Source of the DNA: Methanosarcinales archaeon
GTDB lineage: Archaea > Halobacteriota > Methanosarcinia > Methanosarcinales > EX4572-44
Length of the DNA: 7,148 bases
Assembly (NCBI GenBank): GCA_004212095.1
Contig: RXIJ01000007.1
Span: 1-7,148 of the forward strand
Direction of reading: 5' to 3'
In this document: piece after piece, positions 6,134 to 7,148 of the stretch
Layout of the letters: the number at the start of each line of letters is the position of its first letter
How positions within the stretch are numbered: the stretch's first letter is position 1
Position numbers and translations under genes: made by a program
The notes under the pieces: model-generated
Databases searched by the model: none
Told to the model about the DNA's origin: nothing
The model's input: the letters and a program-made list of their open reading frames with translations, nothing else

Positions 6134-6293
6134 AACAAATAATGATTTACCCGGAACTGTTAACACAGATTTGTACTTGCCAGAATACTGTGCGATCAAC
6201 ATCCTTAACCTGTATCTGAAATCAAAGAGATCTGAAACCAGGTGAGTCAAAACCAAAGCACCGGGGGATTGACAGCCCCACAACTGATGGCGT

Positions 6294-6314
6294 GATTGAC
6301 TACGACCATCAATC
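6294..6314 (-). terminator. Possible stem-loop after the nuclease gene
   Basis: GATTGA (6294-6299) and TCAATC (6309-6314) form a 6-bp stem with a 9-base loop, starting 19 bases beyond the nuclease stop codon. A further small GGGG/CCCC inverted repeat (6264-6279) follows, with a T-rich stretch beyond it on the minus strand. A terminator is plausible but weak. Confidence 0.25.
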
Positions 6315-6333
6315 GGCAGTCCGAATGATTCAC

Positions 6334-7148
6334 TCAGCGAAGTGCCGTGTTGATAACAAACGCCTTGATACGCATACCTTGCTGCGAGAGCTCATCAGCT
6401 TGGACGTTGACTTTTATTCGTTCTTCGTCGATGCTGATTTTTGGGGCATATTCTTTTCTGTAGTCCTTACTATCCCATTGGTCGCAATTGAACCAGCCGA
6501 CAAGGTACATGCCATGCTGGCAGGGGTTATCCCTCAGATATCGGTCAACAAGCTGTGTTTCCATTGCAGTATTCAGTTCCTTGTGCCAGCACCCCTTCAC
6601 CTCGATGATAACAGATACAGAGTCGTGATTTTTCCCGTTTGAGTCTCGTACAACAGCGTCTACGTGGATATCTGTACGCTCCCAGCGGTGAATTTCCACC
6701 TCACGGTTGCTGATAACACCCCTCTTCTTGAGATCCTTGTCGAAATGTCTCTTTACGTACTCTGAGAAATCATTTTCACCGATTGGCTTGTATAGGTTGT
6801 TATTAGTGCGATCCCAGATGTCTCTTGCAGCAGGCGTCTCGCCTTGCAACTTCTCTTCTAATCGCTTCAACGATTCAATTAACACGTCAAGAAGTTGATC
6901 GCCGCTCCGAACCAAACATTTCTGTGAATCGCCCGCCATCTCCAGAATATCTTCCGGATGAGGTGGCATCCATGTGCAACGACGGGTATTGTTCTGGGCT
7001 TTCCACAGCGTCCACTTAAGCCAGTCCATTTCTGGTAATTCGTGAGAAATCCGCTGAATAGCCTCACACGCCGGATGGGTTCCACGTTCTTGGAGATGAG
7101 GTAAAATAGAGTTCCTCCAGTTGGTGACATGATCCCTCGGCTCTACGG
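6334..7148 (-). CDS. C-terminal part of a large protein with a PD-(D/E)XK nuclease-like domain
   Basis: 270 residues are visible. The frame stays open past the internal ATG at 7029 to the window edge (HVTNWRNSILPHLQERGTHP and on), so the true start lies outside. The visible N-terminal part has a tryptophan-rich block with CTWMPPHPEDILEM and a helical stretch. The C-terminal domain has the order expected of a PD-(D/E)XK nuclease: SNREVEI (E149), RTDIHVDAV (D159), IIEVKGCW (E182 and K184 as the ExK pair), then TQLVDRYL (Q198, Y203), like the QxxxY helix of RecB-type nucleases, and GMYLVGWFNCDQWD. From memory, such tails end large bacterial and archaeal proteins of unknown or defence-like role, some with NTPase domains; I cannot see the N-terminus. 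Metal-dependent DNA cleavage is inferred from the motifs. Two 60-base samples are 50-52% G+C, above the neighbouring hydrolase gene, suggesting transfer. The gene ends at TGA and converges on the hydrolase gene. Confidence 0.8.
   Translation of the reverse strand, partial: VEPRDHVTNWRNSILPHLQERGTHPACEAIQRISHELPEMDWLKWTLWKAQNNTRRCTWMPPHPEDILEMAGDSQKCLVRSGDQLLDVLIESLKRLEEKLQGETPAARDIWDRTNNNLYKPIGENDFSEYVKRHFDKDLKKRGVISNREVEIHRWERTDIHVDAVVRDSNGKNHDSVSVIIEVKGCWHKELNTAMETQLVDRYLRDNPCQHGMYLVGWFNCDQWDSKDYRKEYAPKISIDEERIKVNVQADELSQQGMRIKAFVINTALR

Noticed and set aside
5972..6283. 103-residue minus-strand open frame between the hydrolase and nuclease genes
   Set aside because: No recognisable motif, unconvincing composition, and it spans the hairpin and repeated TAACT motifs; most likely a chance frame.
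6292..6642. 116-residue plus-strand frame
   Set aside because: Opposite-strand shadow of the nuclease-domain gene, which has clear motifs.
1..7148. CRISPR array
   Set aside because: No set of direct repeats of 23-40 bases with regular spacers; the 25-base TAACT periodicity involves only 5-10 conserved bases.

Overview
The window looks archaeal, most likely a methanogen-related euryarchaeon (Methanosarcinales or an ANME-like relative; this placement is inference). The strongest clue is a clear F420-dependent NADP reductase gene. Supporting clues are archaeal TATA boxes about 26-30 bases ahead of starts, one apparently leaderless gene, a tRNA-Ser with no encoded CCA, and decayed IS1634/IS4-type transposase sequence of the kind common in Methanosarcina relatives.

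Layout: bases 1 to about 1283 are one decayed insertion sequence, with imperfect terminal inverted repeats at both ends and a transposase broken by stops, frameshifts and probably deletions. A minus-strand block follows: npdG (F420:NADP oxidoreductase), a MagIII/endonuclease III-type DNA glycosylase overlapping it by 4 bases (ATGA), and tRNA-Ser(GCT), which has its own TATA box. Divergent from npdG is the C-terminal remnant of a tetratricopeptide-repeat protein (3059-3430). The minus-strand corA gene (3638-4630) converges on this remnant. Immediately upstream of corA are two short open frames that look like a broken gene. A stretch of about 400 AT-rich bases without a convincing gene leads to a plus-strand metallo-beta-lactamase-fold hydrolase of the COG1237 type (5328-5963).

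After a 370-base intergenic stretch with regularly spaced TAACT motifs and small inverted repeats, the right edge holds the C-terminal 270 residues of a minus-strand protein. It ends in a PD-(D/E)XK nuclease-like domain, and its frame stays open to the window edge, so the gene is cut by the window. Two 60-base samples of this region are 50-52% G+C, against 22% for a sample of the neighbouring hydrolase gene, which hints at horizontal acquisition.

Functionally the window mixes core genes (F420/NADP hydride transfer, base-excision repair, tRNA-Ser, divalent-metal transport) with accessory or decaying material (IS remnant, TPR remnant, broken ORFs, nuclease). No complete undescribed system is visible. 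The best candidate for something novel is the large nuclease-tailed protein running off the right edge.
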